DNA of 64,000 nt from Geodermatophilus nigrescens (GTDB taxonomy: Bacteria; Actinomycetota; Actinomycetes; Mycobacteriales; Geodermatophilaceae): positions 620,001-684,000 of the forward strand of contig NZ_FQVX01000003.1 of NCBI RefSeq assembly GCF_900129495.1, written 5' to 3'. The position numbers and the translations under genes are program-made. Below are positions 49,420 to 58,242 of this stretch, piece after piece (position 1 is the stretch's first letter; the number at the start of each line of letters is the position of its first letter). The notes beneath the pieces were generated by a model. The model searched no databases. It saw nothing but the letters and a program-made list of their open reading frames with translations, and was not told the DNA's origin.

Positions 49420-52376
49420 GGCTGCACACCCTGACGCTCACCGCCTTCGGGCCCTTCGCGGGCACCGAGACCGTCGACGTCGACGACGTCGCCCGCGACG
49501 GGCTGTTCCTGCTCTGGGGCCCCACCGGCGCCGGCAAGACCACCCTGCTCGACGCCGTCGTGTTCGCCCTCTACGGCGTCGTGCCCGGGGCCCGCGGCGA
49601 GGCGCGGCGGCTGCGCAGCGACCACGCCGACGCCGCCACCCGCACCGAGGTCACCTGCGAGCTCACCCTCGCCGGCGAGCGGCTGCTGGTCACCCGCCGG
49701 CCGGAGCAGACCCGGCCGAAGAAGCGCGGCGCCGGCGAGACCACCGAGCAGGCCAAGCTCACCGTGCAGCGCTGGGCCGGCGGCACCTGGGAGCCGGTGA
49801 GCACCCGCATCGACGAGGGCTCGGAGTACCTGCGGGTGCGGCTGGGCCTGTCGGCCGAGCAGTTCTGCCAGGTCGTGCTGCTGCCCCAGGGGGACTTCGC
49901 CCGCTTCCTGCGCGCCGAGCCCGAGGACCGCGCCAAGCTGCTGCGCACGCTGTTCGACGTCGACCGGTTCGCCCGCGCCGAGGAGTGGCTGGCCGGCGAG
50001 CGGCGGGCCGCCGAGGAGGCGCTGCGGTCCGACCGGCACCGGGTGAGCACGCTGCTGCACCGGGTCGCGCAGATCGCCGACGTCGAGGTGCCCGAGGAGC
50101 TCGCGCCCGAGCTGGTCGGCGCGCGGCCGGGCGCCTCGGTCGGCGCGTGGGTGCGCAGCGTGCGGGCCGGCGCGGCGCAGCGGCTCACCGCCGCCGAGGC
50201 CGGCGCCGCGGCCGCCGCGGAGGAGAGCGCCCGGGTCGACGCCGAGCTCGCCGCCGCCCGCGCGCTGGCCGACCGGCACGCCCGCCGCGCCCGCGCCCGC
50301 GCCCGGCTGGAGGAGCTCACCGCCCGCGAGCCGGAGCTGGCGCCGCTGCGTGCCCGGGCCGACGCCGGCCGCCGCGCCGAGGTGCTGCGCGACGCGCTCG
50401 AGGCCGCCGGCCGCGCCGCCCTCGCCGCCGAGCGGGCCACCGCCGCCCGCGCGGCCGCCGACCGCGCGTGGGCCGCCGTGGCCGACGGCCGCCCCGCCGC
50501 CGCTACCACCGCGCGGGAGCTGCGCGACGCCGCCGCGCACGCCCGCGCCCTGCTGCCCGAGGCCGCCCGCGCCCGTGAGCTCGCCGCCGAGGCCGCCCGG
50601 CTGGCCGGGGAGGTCACCCGGCTGACCGCCGCCTGCACCGACGGCGCGCGCGCCGTCGAGGAGGAGCCGGCCCGGGTGGCGGCCGCGCAGGCCCGCCTCG
50701 ACGCCGCGGCGGCCGCCGCGGCCCGGCTGCCCGGCCTGGTCGCCGCCGAGGAGGCCGCCCGCGCCGCGCTCGACGCCGCCACCCGCGCCGAGGCGCTCAC
50801 CAGCCGGCTGGCCGCCGCCCGCGCCGGGGCCGAGGCCGCCCGGGTCGCCTGGGTCGACGCCCGCGAGCGCCTCGTCGAGGTGCGCACCGCCCGGCTCGAC
50901 GGGATGGCCGCCGAGCTCGCCGCCGGGCTCACCGACGGCGCCGACTGCCCGGTCTGCGGCGCCACGGAGCACCCGCGCCCGGCCGCGGCGGCCGGTGCCC
51001 GGGTCACCGCCGACGACGAGGAGCGCGCCCGCGCGGCCGTCGACGCCGCCGACGAGCGGCGCACCGCCGCGGGCCGGGTCGTCGAGGAGCGGGAGCGGGA
51101 GCTCGCGGTCCTGCGCGCCCGCGCCGGCGAGGTCCCTCCCGCCGAGCTGGCCGACCGGGCCGCCGCCGCGCGGGTCGAGCGCGACGAGGTGGCCGCCCTC
51201 GCCCGCGGGGCCGACGCCGCCCGCGCCGCCCTCGCCGCGGCCGAGCGGCGCCGCGACGCCACCGCCGCCGCGCTGGCCGCCGACCGGGAGGCGCTGCAGC
51301 GGCGCACTGCCGAGCAGGCCGCCGCCGGGCAGGGCGCCGCCGAGGCCGCGGCCCGCGTCGACGCCGCCCGCGGGGAGGACCCGGACCTGCGCACCCGCAC
51401 CACCCGGCTGACCGCCGCGGCCGAGCGCTGCGAGGCGGCCGTGGCCGCGGCCGCCGAGGAGGTCCGCGCCGCCGAGTCCGCCGCCGCCGCGCAGGCCGCG
51501 GCCGAGGAGCGGTCGGCCGCGGCCGGCTTCGCCGACGTCCTCGACGCCGCCGCGGCGCTGCTGCCCGCGGGCGACCTGGCCTCCCTCGACGCGCGGCTGC
51601 GGGCGCACGACGAGGCCCGGTCGGTCGCCGCGGCCACGCTGGCCGACCCCGATCTCGCCGACCTGGGCGAGCGGCCCGACGTCGGCGCGCTGCAGGAGCG
51701 CTGCGCCGCGCTGACCGCCCGCCGCGAGGACGCCGTCACCGCCCTCGACCAGGCCCGCCGGTGCGCCGGGGCGCTCGACGGGCTGGCCGGCGACGTCGTG
51801 GCCGCGGAGGAGGAGCTCGCCGACCGCACCGCGCGCGCCGGGCAGGTCGCGGCGCTGGCCGACCTCGTGGGCGGGCGCGGCGCCAACACGCTGCGGATGC
51901 GGCTGCAGTCCTTCGTGCTCGCCGCGCGGCTGGAGCAGGTGGCGGAGGTGGCCAGCCGGCGGCTGCAGGAGATGTCGCGCGGGCGCTACACGTTCCTGCA
52001 CAGCGACGCGCTGGGCCGCCACGGCGCCCGCGGCGGCCTCGGCCTCGACGTGCTCGACGAGTACACCGGCACCCGGCGGCCCACCAAGACGCTATCAGGC
52101 GGCGAGAGCTTCATGGCCTCGCTCGCGCTGGCCCTCGGGCTGGCCGACGTCGTCACCGCGGAGGCCGGCGGCGTGCAGATGGACACGCTGTTCGTCGACG
52201 AGGGCTTCGGCACGCTCGACGCGCACGCCCTCGACGCGGTGATGACCGTGCTCGACGAGCTGCGCCGCGGCGGGCGCACGGTCGGGGTGATCAGCCACCT
52301 GGAGGAGCTGCGCACCCGCGTGCCCACCCGGCTGGAGGTCGTGGCCGGCCGGTCGGGGTCACGCCTGGCGGGGTGA
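49416..52376 (+). CDS. sbcC: DNA exonuclease SbcCD, ATPase subunit C
   Basis: Rad50-type ATPase, 986 residues, long and extremely Ala/Arg/Glu-rich because of its coiled coils. Walker A GPTGAGKT is at 35-42, the Q-loop QVVLLPQGDFARF near 152, the zinc hook CPVC at 511-514, and at the C-terminus LSGGESFMASLAL and VDEGFGTLD (Walker B). The coiled-coil arms span roughly 190-500 and 530-850. Normal length for actinobacterial SbcC. Coupled to sbcD. Long alternative frames on the opposite strand in this gene are compositional shadows. Confidence 0.96.
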   Translation: MRLHTLTLTAFGPFAGTETVDVDDVARDGLFLLWGPTGAGKTTLLDAVVFALYGVVPGARGEARRLRSDHADAATRTEVTCELTLAGERLLVTRRPEQTRPKKRGAGETTEQAKLTVQRWAGGTWEPVSTRIDEGSEYLRVRLGLSAEQFCQVVLLPQGDFARFLRAEPEDRAKLLRTLFDVDRFARAEEWLAGERRAAEEALRSDRHRVSTLLHRVAQIADVEVPEELAPELVGARPGASVGAWVRSVRAGAAQRLTAAEAGAAAAAEESARVDAELAAARALADRHARRARARARLEELTAREPELAPLRARADAGRRAEVLRDALEAAGRAALAAERATAARAAADRAWAAVADGRPAAATTARELRDAAAHARALLPEAARARELAAEAARLAGEVTRLTAACTDGARAVEEEPARVAAAQARLDAAAAAAARLPGLVAAEEAARAALDAATRAEALTSRLAAARAGAEAARVAWVDARERLVEVRTARLDGMAAELAAGLTDGADCPVCGATEHPRPAAAAGARVTADDEERARAAVDAADERRTAAGRVVEERERELAVLRARAGEVPPAELADRAAAARVERDEVAALARGADAARAALAAAERRRDATAAALAADREALQRRTAEQAAAGQGAAEAAARVDAARGEDPDLRTRTTRLTAAAERCEAAVAAAAEEVRAAESAAAAQAAAEERSAAAGFADVLDAAAALLPAGDLASLDARLRAHDEARSVAAATLADPDLADLGERPDVGALQERCAALTARREDAVTALDQARRCAGALDGLAGDVVAAEEELADRTARAGQVAALADLVGGRGANTLRMRLQSFVLAARLEQVAEVASRRLQEMSRGRYTFLHSDALGRHGARGGLGLDVLDEYTGTRRPTKTLSGGESFMASLALALGLADVVTAEAGGVQMDTLFVDEGFGTLDAHALDAVMTVLDELRRGGRTVGVISHLEELRTRVPTRLEVVAGRSGSRLAG

Positions 52377-52413
52377 ACCCCGGCAGGGCCGAGGTGGACC
52401 CCGGCGGGGGAGG

Positions 52414-53013
52414 TCAGGCGCCGCTGCGGGCCGGCTCCGCGCCGCCCACCCGCCGCCCGACGGCGGCAGCGCCGACGGCCGGGACCGCCGTGCGCGGGTC
52501 GGCCGGGCGCGGAGCGGCGGGGGACACCGCGGGAGGCGACGCCGGGGAGGGCGACCCTGCGGCGGGCGGCTCGGCCACGGCGCGGAAGACCCACCGCCGG
52601 TAGGCGAACCAGCGGATCACCGTGCCCAACCCGATCGAGGCGACGTTGGCCGCCTGCAGCACCAGCGCGTGCTCCTGGCCCAGCGGGTGCCGCACGAAGG
52701 CCACCAGCGCCAGGCCGATGAGCAACGTGAGCCCGTTGACCAGCACGAAGACGACGTACTCGCGCCGGTAGCCCGAGCGCTCGCGGTGCGCGAACGACCA
52801 GAACCGGTGCCCGAGGTAGGCCGCGGTCGTGGACACCACCGTCGCCACGAGCTTCGCCGTCACCGCGCCGCTGCCCGAGGTGTAGAGCAGCTGGAACAGG
52901 CCGACGTCGAGCACGAAGCAGGCCGCGCCCACCGCGCCGAAGGCGCTCAGCTCCTTGAGCAGCAGGTGCCAGGTGCTGCCGACGCGACGGCGGAGGGCGG
53001 GCAGCAGCGGCAC
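52414..53013 (-). CDS. GtrA-family membrane protein
   Basis: A 199-residue membrane protein with four hydrophobic segments (FGAVGAACFVLDVGLFQLL, VATVVSTTAAYLGHRFWSF, YVVFVLVNGLTLLIGLALV, NVASIGLGTVIRWFAYRRWVF), the pattern of GtrA proteins that help flip or move polyprenyl-linked sugars. The C-terminal ~50 residues are a Pro/Ala/Ser-rich tail. GTG 53013 was chosen because a minus-strand TACAGT box ends 8 nt upstream; an in-frame GTG at 53055 would add 14 non-conserved residues. Divergent from purK, as in mycobacteria. Confidence 0.82.
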   Translation of the reverse strand: MPLLPALRRRVGSTWHLLLKELSAFGAVGAACFVLDVGLFQLLYTSGSGAVTAKLVATVVSTTAAYLGHRFWSFAHRERSGYRREYVVFVLVNGLTLLIGLALVAFVRHPLGQEHALVLQAANVASIGLGTVIRWFAYRRWVFRAVAEPPAAGSPSPASPPAVSPAAPRPADPRTAVPAVGAAAVGRRVGGAEPARSGA

Positions 53014-53021
53014 GCCTGCCG

Positions 53022-53027
53022 ACTGTA
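53022..53027 (-). promoter_or_regulatory. -10 box of the gtrA-like gene
   Basis: Minus-strand TACAGT, 8 nt before GTG 53013. It supports the shorter protein start. Confidence 0.45.
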
Positions 53028-53077
53028 CGGACCCGGGGGCCTCCTCCGGTGGCACCGACGCCGGACGGGCCGCTCGC

Positions 53078-53083
53078 TACGGT
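53078..53083 (+). promoter_or_regulatory. -10 box of purK
   Basis: TACGGT, 8 nt before GTG 53092; no Shine-Dalgarno sequence, so the purK-purE message is probably leaderless. Confidence 0.5.
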
Positions 53084-53091
53084 GGTCAACC

Positions 53092-54297
53092 GTGCCTGCC
53101 CCGACCGACCCGCGGACCGGTCTGCCCGTCGTCGCCATGGTGGGCGGGGGCCAGCTGGCCCGCATGACCCACCAGGCCGCCATCGCCCTCGGCCAGTCGC
53201 TGCGCGTGCTGTCCACCGGGCCCGACGAGTCGGCGGCGCTGGTCGCCGCCGACGTCCGGATCGGCGACCACCGCGACCTCGACGCCCTGCGCGCCGCGGC
53301 CGACGGCGCCACCGTGCTCACCTTCGACCACGAGCACGTGCCGACCGAGCACCTGCACGCCCTGGTCGCCGAGGGGGTGCGCGTCGCGCCCGGCCCGGAC
53401 GCCCTGGTGCACGCGCAGGACAAGCTGGTCCTGCGCCGCGCCCTGGCCGCGGCCGGCGAGCCGCAGCCGCAGTGGGCCGAGGTGCAGACGCTGCAGGGCA
53501 TCACCGACCTCGGCGAGGCGGTCGGCTGGCCGGTGGTCGTGAAGACCCCGCGCGGCGGCTACGACGGCCGGGGCGTGTTCGTCGTCGGCGCCGCGGAGGA
53601 GGCCGCCGAGCTGCTCGCCGCGCACGGCACCCTGCTCGTCGAGCAGCGGGTGGAACTGGTCCGCGAGCTCGCGGTGCTGGTGGCCCGGTCGCCGTTCGGG
53701 CAGGTCGCCGTCTGGCCGGTCGTGGAGACCGTGCAGCGCGACGGCATCAACACCGAGGTGCTCGCGCCCGCGCCGGGCCTCGACGAGGAGACCGCCGGCG
53801 CCGCCCAGGAACTCGCCGTGCGCATCGCCGACCGGGTCGGCGTCGTCGGCGTCATGGCCGTCGAGCTGTTCCAGACCCCCGGCGGCGTGCTGGTCAACGA
53901 GCTGGCCATGCGCCCGCACAACTCCGGGCACTGGACCATCGAGGGCGCCCGCACCAGCCAGTTCGAGCAGCACCTGCGCGCCGTCCTCGACTACCCGCTG
54001 GGGTCGACGGCGATGGCCGCGCCCGCCGTCGTCATGGCCAACGTGCTCGGCGGGCGCGCCTCGGAGGGGGGCTGGGACGGGCCGGGCCTCGACGAGCGCG
54101 TCCACCACCTCATGGCGCACTGGCCCGACGTGAAGCTGCACTGGTACGGCAAGGGCCAGCGCCCCGGCCGCAAGCTCGGCCACGTCACCGCGCTCGGCGA
54201 GGACCTCGAGCAGGTCCGCGCCCGCGCCGTCGCCGCCGCCCGCTACCTCGCCGACGGCGAGGTCGACCCGGCCTTCGCCTTCCCCGAGGAGCACTGA
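53092..54297 (+). CDS. purK: N5-carboxyaminoimidazole ribonucleotide synthase
   Basis: ATP-grasp enzyme of purine synthesis: AIR + bicarbonate + ATP give N5-CAIR. The 401-residue protein begins with the AIR/nucleotide motif [12 protein letters not shown], and has [27 protein letters not shown] (ATP-grasp loop), [18 protein letters not shown] and the [15 protein letters not shown] segment. Length is normal. GTG 53092 lies 8 nt from a TACGGT box. The stop is 1 nt from the purE start. Confidence 0.96.
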   Translation: MPAPTDPRTGLPVVAMVGGGQLARMTHQAAIALGQSLRVLSTGPDESAALVAADVRIGDHRDLDALRAAADGATVLTFDHEHVPTEHLHALVAEGVRVAPGPDALVHAQDKLVLRRALAAAGEPQPQWAEVQTLQGITDLGEAVGWPVVVKTPRGGYDGRGVFVVGAAEEAAELLAAHGTLLVEQRVELVRELAVLVARSPFGQVAVWPVVETVQRDGINTEVLAPAPGLDEETAGAAQELAVRIADRVGVVGVMAVELFQTPGGVLVNELAMRPHNSGHWTIEGARTSQFEQHLRAVLDYPLGSTAMAAPAVVMANVLGGRASEGGWDGPGLDERVHHLMAHWPDVKLHWYGKGQRPGRKLGHVTALGEDLEQVRARAVAAARYLADGEVDPAFAFPEEH

Positions 54298-54298
54298 G

Positions 54299-54838
54299 AT
54301 GACCGAGCCGCTCGTCGGGATCGTCATGGGCAGCGACTCCGACTGGCCCACCATGGAGCCGGCCGCCGTCGCGCTCCGGGAGTTCGGCGTCCCGTACGAG
54401 GTGCACGTCCTGTCGGCGCACCGCACGCCGCAGCGGATGCTCGACTACGCCACGTCGGCGGCCGGGCGCGGCCTGCGGGTGCTGGTCGCCGGCGCCGGGG
54501 GAGCGGCCCACCTGCCGGGCATGCTCGCCGCGGCCACGCCGCTGCCGGTGATCGGCGTGCCGCGGCCGCTCGACCGGCTCGACGGCCTCGACAGCCTGCT
54601 CTCGATCGTCCAGATGCCCGCGGGCGTGCCGGTGGCCACCGTCTCCATCGGCGGCGGGCGCAACGCCGGCCTGCTCGCCGTGCGGGTGCTGGCCGCCGGC
54701 GACCCGGAGCTGCGGGCCGCCGTCGAGCGGTTCCAGGCCGACCTCGCCGACTCCGTCGTCGCCCGCGACGCCGCGCTCCGTGCCCGCCTCGCCGCGGAGG
54801 GTGGGAGCAGCTCCCGGGGAACTGCTGGGACGTCCTAA
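54299..54838 (+). CDS. purE: N5-carboxyaminoimidazole ribonucleotide mutase
   Basis: Class I PurE, converts N5-CAIR to CAIR in purine synthesis. The 179-residue protein has the phosphate motif [13 protein letters not shown], catalytic histidine in [26 protein letters not shown] and [15 protein letters not shown]. The C-terminal ~15 residues are Gly/Ser-rich and dispensable-looking. Coupled to purK (1-nt gap). The TAA stop (54836-54838) is also the start of the predicted -10 box of the next gene. Confidence 0.96.
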   Translation: MTEPLVGIVMGSDSDWPTMEPAAVALREFGVPYEVHVLSAHRTPQRMLDYATSAAGRGLRVLVAGAGGAAHLPGMLAAATPLPVIGVPRPLDRLDGLDSLLSIVQMPAGVPVATVSIGGGRNAGLLAVRVLAAGDPELRAAVERFQADLADSVVARDAALRARLAAEGGSSSRGTAGTS

Positions 54839-54841
54839 CAT
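54836..54841 (+). promoter_or_regulatory. -10 box of the acyl-CoA dehydrogenase gene, formed from the purE stop
   Basis: TAACAT, whose TAA is the purE stop codon, ends 6 nt before GTG 54848. Same design as at add (3042-3047). Confidence 0.55.
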
Positions 54842-54847
54842 CTGGTC

Positions 54848-56017
54848 GTGAGCACGAGCGGGCTGTACCAGCTGACCGAGGAGCACGACGCGATCCGGGC
54901 CGCCGTCCGGGACATCGCCGAGCGGGAGATCGCGCCGTACGCGGCCGAGGTCGACGCGGACTCCCGCTACCCGATCGAGGCGCAGAAGGCGCTGACCGCG
55001 GCCGGGTTCCACGCCACGCACATCCCGGAGAGCTACGGCGGTGAGGGGGCCGACGCGGTCGCCACCTGCATCGTGATCGAGGAGGTCGCCCGGGTCGACG
55101 TCTCGGCGTCGCTCATCCCGGCGGTCAACAAGCTGGGCTCGATGCCGATCATCCTGTCGGCGTCGGAGGACCTGAAGCAGAAGGTGCTGCCGTCGATCGC
55201 CGCGGGCGACGCGATGATCAGCTACGGCCTGTCCGAGCGGGAGGCCGGCTCCGACGCCGCCGCGATGAGGACCCGCGCCCGCCGCGAGGGCGACACCTGG
55301 GTGCTCAACGGCACCAAGGCCTGGATCACCAACTCCGGCGTGTCGGAGTGGTACACGGTCATGGCCGTCACCGACCCGGAGAAGCGGGCCAACGGCATCT
55401 CCGCCTTCGTCGTGCACCGCGACGACCCGGGCTTCGCCGTGGGCCCCAAGGAGCGGAAGATGGGCATCAAGGGCTCGCCCACCTGCGAGCTCTACTTCAC
55501 CGACTGCACCATCCCGGCCGACCGGATCATCGGCGCGGAGGGCACCGGCTTCAAGACCGCGCTGCGGACGCTGGACTTCACCCGCCCGACCATCGGCGCG
55601 CAGGCGGTCGGCATCGCGCAGGGCGCGCTGGACGCCGCCGTCGAGTACACCCGCGGGCGCACGCAGTTCGGCAAGGCGGTCTCGGACTTCCAGGGCGTGC
55701 AGTTCATGCTCGCCGACATGGCCATGCAGATCGAGGCCGCCCGGCACCTGGTCTACGTCGCCGCCGCGCGCGGTGAGGCCGCCCACGACGGCGGCAAGGT
55801 CGACCCCGACCTCGGCCGGCTGTGCGCCGTGGCCAAGGCGTTCGCCTCCGACGTCGCCATGAAGGTCACCACCGACGCCGTCCAGCTGTTCGGCGGCGCC
55901 GGCTACACGCAGGACTTCCCGGTCGAGCGCATGATGCGCGACGCCAAGATCACCCAGATCTACGAGGGCACCAACCAGATCCAGCGGATGGTCATCGCCC
56001 GCAGCCTCCTGCGCTAG
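54848..56017 (+). CDS. Acyl-CoA dehydrogenase (FadE25-like)
   Basis: FAD enzyme that introduces the alpha-beta double bond into acyl-CoAs. The 389-residue protein has YGLSEREAGSDAAAM, WITNSGVSEWY, the DFTRPTIGAQAVGIAQGALD region, RTQFGKAVSDFQGVQ and, near the C-terminus, the catalytic glutamate in QIYEGTNQIQRM. It is of normal length. Position directly after purK-purE matches mycobacterial fadE25. With the propionyl-CoA carboxylase and methylmalonyl-CoA mutase of this window it could serve branched-chain or odd-chain breakdown; substrate chain unknown. Confidence 0.93.
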   Translation: MSTSGLYQLTEEHDAIRAAVRDIAEREIAPYAAEVDADSRYPIEAQKALTAAGFHATHIPESYGGEGADAVATCIVIEEVARVDVSASLIPAVNKLGSMPIILSASEDLKQKVLPSIAAGDAMISYGLSEREAGSDAAAMRTRARREGDTWVLNGTKAWITNSGVSEWYTVMAVTDPEKRANGISAFVVHRDDPGFAVGPKERKMGIKGSPTCELYFTDCTIPADRIIGAEGTGFKTALRTLDFTRPTIGAQAVGIAQGALDAAVEYTRGRTQFGKAVSDFQGVQFMLADMAMQIEAARHLVYVAAARGEAAHDGGKVDPDLGRLCAVAKAFASDVAMKVTTDAVQLFGGAGYTQDFPVERMMRDAKITQIYEGTNQIQRMVIARSLLR

Positions 56018-56027
56018 GCCGGTGCCT

Positions 56028-56055
56028 CCCGGGGCGGCGGGCCGGCCGCCCCGGG
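56028..56055. terminator. Bidirectional terminator
   Basis: Perfect 11-bp stem CCCGGGGCGGC (56028-56038) and GCCGCCCCGGG (56045-56055) around GGGCCG, in the 45-nt gap between the convergent acyl-CoA dehydrogenase and CPBP genes. Confidence 0.65.
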
Positions 56056-56062
56056 CGGACGG

Positions 56063-56923
56063 TCACCGCCGCCGCTGCGCGGCCACGAGGGACGCGGTCA
56101 GCACGGCGGTGGCCGCCAGTGCCAGGACGAGCGGGGAGCCGCCGGAGAGCAGGCGGTCGACCAGCTCGTCCTCCGAGTTCGAGGCGTTGGAGCTCGCGTG
56201 CAGGACCGCGACGGCGAGGACGCTGCCGCCCGTCCCGGTGAGCACGGCGCCGGCCAGCGCCCGGACGAGCACCCCGGCGCCGAGCAGGACCCCGACGCCG
56301 GCCAGCGCGGACCCCGCCGTGGCTCCGTCGGTGAACTGCAGCGGGACGTGGATCCCGGCGAACGCGACCCCGGTGAGCAGCGCCGCCCGCCAGGGCCCCG
56401 AGCGCTGCTGCAGCCGGGTCTGCAGGAAGCCGGCCCAGACCGTCTCCTCCCACAGGTTCACCAGCAGGAGCGCACCGACGGCCGACAGCACCGCGCCGGC
56501 GAGGACCGCGCCGGCGTCGTCGAGGACCAGGACCCGGCCGGTGACCAGCCCGGCGGCCAGCGTGACGGCGGGCAGACCGAGGCCCACCGCGGCCCACCAC
56601 CCCGCGCCGAACCGCCACCGCACGGTCCGCGCCAGCAGGGCGCGGACCCCGGCCCGGCCGTCGAGGACCGCGGTCACGCCGACCGCCGCCGGCAGCATCA
56701 CCAGCAGCAGCGTGGCCAGGACGAACGGCTCGACCGGCAGCGCGCCACCGGGGAGCAGCCCGTGCGCGGTCAGCGCCGGCACCGACATCACCGGCCACCC
56801 CGCGCCGAACACGACCGCGGTGAACGCGGTGAGCGGCCGCCGGGCCACCCACCGCCGGACGGGCCCGGCGGCAGGCCCGGCAGCGGGCCCGGCCGGGACC
56901 GGTGCAGACGTCCGCGCGGTCAC
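56063..56923 (-). CDS. CPBP-family intramembrane metalloprotease
   Basis: A 286-residue polytopic membrane protein with the CPBP (Rce1-like) motifs: EE in LWEETVWAGFL (E159, E160), histidine in IHVPLQF (H192) and a later HASSN (H242). Bacterial members are membrane proteases implicated in peptide maturation or immunity and in cell-envelope processing. The first ~28 residues are a Pro/Ala-rich cytoplasmic lead. GTG 56923 overlaps the stop of the SnoaL-PhzF gene (GTGA), and AGGAGGAG lies just upstream. Substrate unknown; the partnership with a PhzF protein is unusual. Confidence 0.85.
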   Translation of the reverse strand: MTARTSAPVPAGPAAGPAAGPVRRWVARRPLTAFTAVVFGAGWPVMSVPALTAHGLLPGGALPVEPFVLATLLLVMLPAAVGVTAVLDGRAGVRALLARTVRWRFGAGWWAAVGLGLPAVTLAAGLVTGRVLVLDDAGAVLAGAVLSAVGALLLVNLWEETVWAGFLQTRLQQRSGPWRAALLTGVAFAGIHVPLQFTDGATAGSALAGVGVLLGAGVLVRALAGAVLTGTGGSVLAVAVLHASSNASNSEDELVDRLLSGGSPLVLALAATAVLTASLVAAQRRR

Positions 56924-58206
56924 GACTCCTCCTGCCACGTGCCGCGGGCCGGGAGGGCGACGGCGTTGCCGGTGACGCGGACGCCGGCGTCCGGGTGAGC
57001 CGGCACGTCCACGGTCAGCCGGCTCGGCCGTCCCATGTCGGCGCCCTGCAGCACGGTCAGCCGGGCCGGCAGGGGGACGAGGCCCTGCTCGCGCAGGTAC
57101 CCGCCGAACGCCGCGGCGGCCGCGCCGGTCGCCGGGTCCTCCACGACCCCGCCGGGCGGGAACGGGTTGCGGGCGTGGAACGTCGTCGCGGCCTCCCGCC
57201 ACACGAGCGCCACGGTCGTCCAGTCGCGGCGCGCCATCAGCTCGCCGAGGGCGGCCGGGTCGTACTCGAGGTCGGCGAGCCGCTGCCGGGTGGCGGCGGC
57301 GAGGACCGGGTGCCAGGCGCCGGCGTAGGCCACGCGGGCCGGCAGGTCCGGGTCGAGGTCCGCCTCGGACCAGCCCAGGGCGGTGAGCAGGTCCCCGCGG
57401 TCGGCGGCGTCGAGGGGGACCGTCCGGGGCGGGACGCTGGTCAGCGTCGCCTGCCAGGCACCGTCGGTCCGGCTCGTCACGACCTCCACGGGGCCGGCCG
57501 GCGTCTCGTAGAGCAGGCGGCCGGGTCCGGAGCGCTCGGCGTGCGCCACCGCCGAGGCGATCGTGGCGTGCCCGCAGAAGCTGACCTCGGCCCGCGGGCT
57601 GAAGTAGCGGACGGCGAACCGCCCGTCGCCGCGCGGCACGAGGAACGCGGTCTCGGAGAACCCCACGTCGGCCGCGGTGGCGAGCATCTCGCCCGCGGTC
57701 ATCCCGCCGGCGTCGAGCACCACGCCCGCGGGGTTGCCACCGCGCGGGTCCGCGCTGAACGCGGCGTAGCGCAGCACCTCGGGCGCCGGGGGCCCTGTCC
57801 GCTCGTGCACCGTCTCCTCGCGGACGTCGATCCAGTACCCGGTGATGCGCCCGTCCCGGACGGTGTAGCCCGCGCGGCCGTGCTCAACGACCCGCCGTCC
57901 CCGGTGCGGGCCGGCGGCGACCGTCCCCGCCTGCCGCCAGGTGGCCTCCACCTCGGGGCCGGTGTCGACGACGCCGGTCACCTCGAAGTCCCACGGGCCG
58001 ACCGCCCGCAGCATCTCCCGCACGTGGTCGGCGTACTGCCCGGGCGTCCGCCGCACGACGGCACGGACGGCCCCGGGCGGTCCCTGGCGGGCCTCGACCC
58101 GCGGCGCGAGGTACCGGTCGGCCCGGTCGGGACGGGCACCGGAGCGGACGTCGTCGAGGAACCCCCGGACGACGTCGGCGGGCAGGGGGACGGACGGGCT
58201 GGGCAC
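56920..58206 (-). CDS. Fusion of a SnoaL-like domain to a PhzF-family isomerase
   Basis: A 428-residue two-domain protein. Residues 1-135 form an NTF2/SnoaL-like fold (DVVRGFLDDVRSGARPDRADRYLAPRVEA, then a polyketide-cyclase-like beta sheet ending GRITGYWIDVREE). Residues ~145-428 are a PhzF (phenazine-biosynthesis type) isomerase: GNPAGVVLD, catalytic E185 in FSETAFLVP, SFCGHATIASA and NPFPPGGVVEDPATGAAA. PhzF proteins isomerise dihydroaromatic or amino-acid-like compounds. The open frame is continuous and GGAGGT precedes GTG 58206. The substrate is unknown. Confidence 0.88.
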   Translation of the reverse strand: MPSPSVPLPADVVRGFLDDVRSGARPDRADRYLAPRVEARQGPPGAVRAVVRRTPGQYADHVREMLRAVGPWDFEVTGVVDTGPEVEATWRQAGTVAAGPHRGRRVVEHGRAGYTVRDGRITGYWIDVREETVHERTGPPAPEVLRYAAFSADPRGGNPAGVVLDAGGMTAGEMLATAADVGFSETAFLVPRGDGRFAVRYFSPRAEVSFCGHATIASAVAHAERSGPGRLLYETPAGPVEVVTSRTDGAWQATLTSVPPRTVPLDAADRGDLLTALGWSEADLDPDLPARVAYAGAWHPVLAAATRQRLADLEYDPAALGELMARRDWTTVALVWREAATTFHARNPFPPGGVVEDPATGAAAAAFGGYLREQGLVPLPARLTVLQGADMGRPSRLTVDVPAHPDAGVRVTGNAVALPARGTWQEES

Positions 58207-58242
58207 GGCGGACCTCCGGGACGGCTGGGGTGGGCGGCGGTG

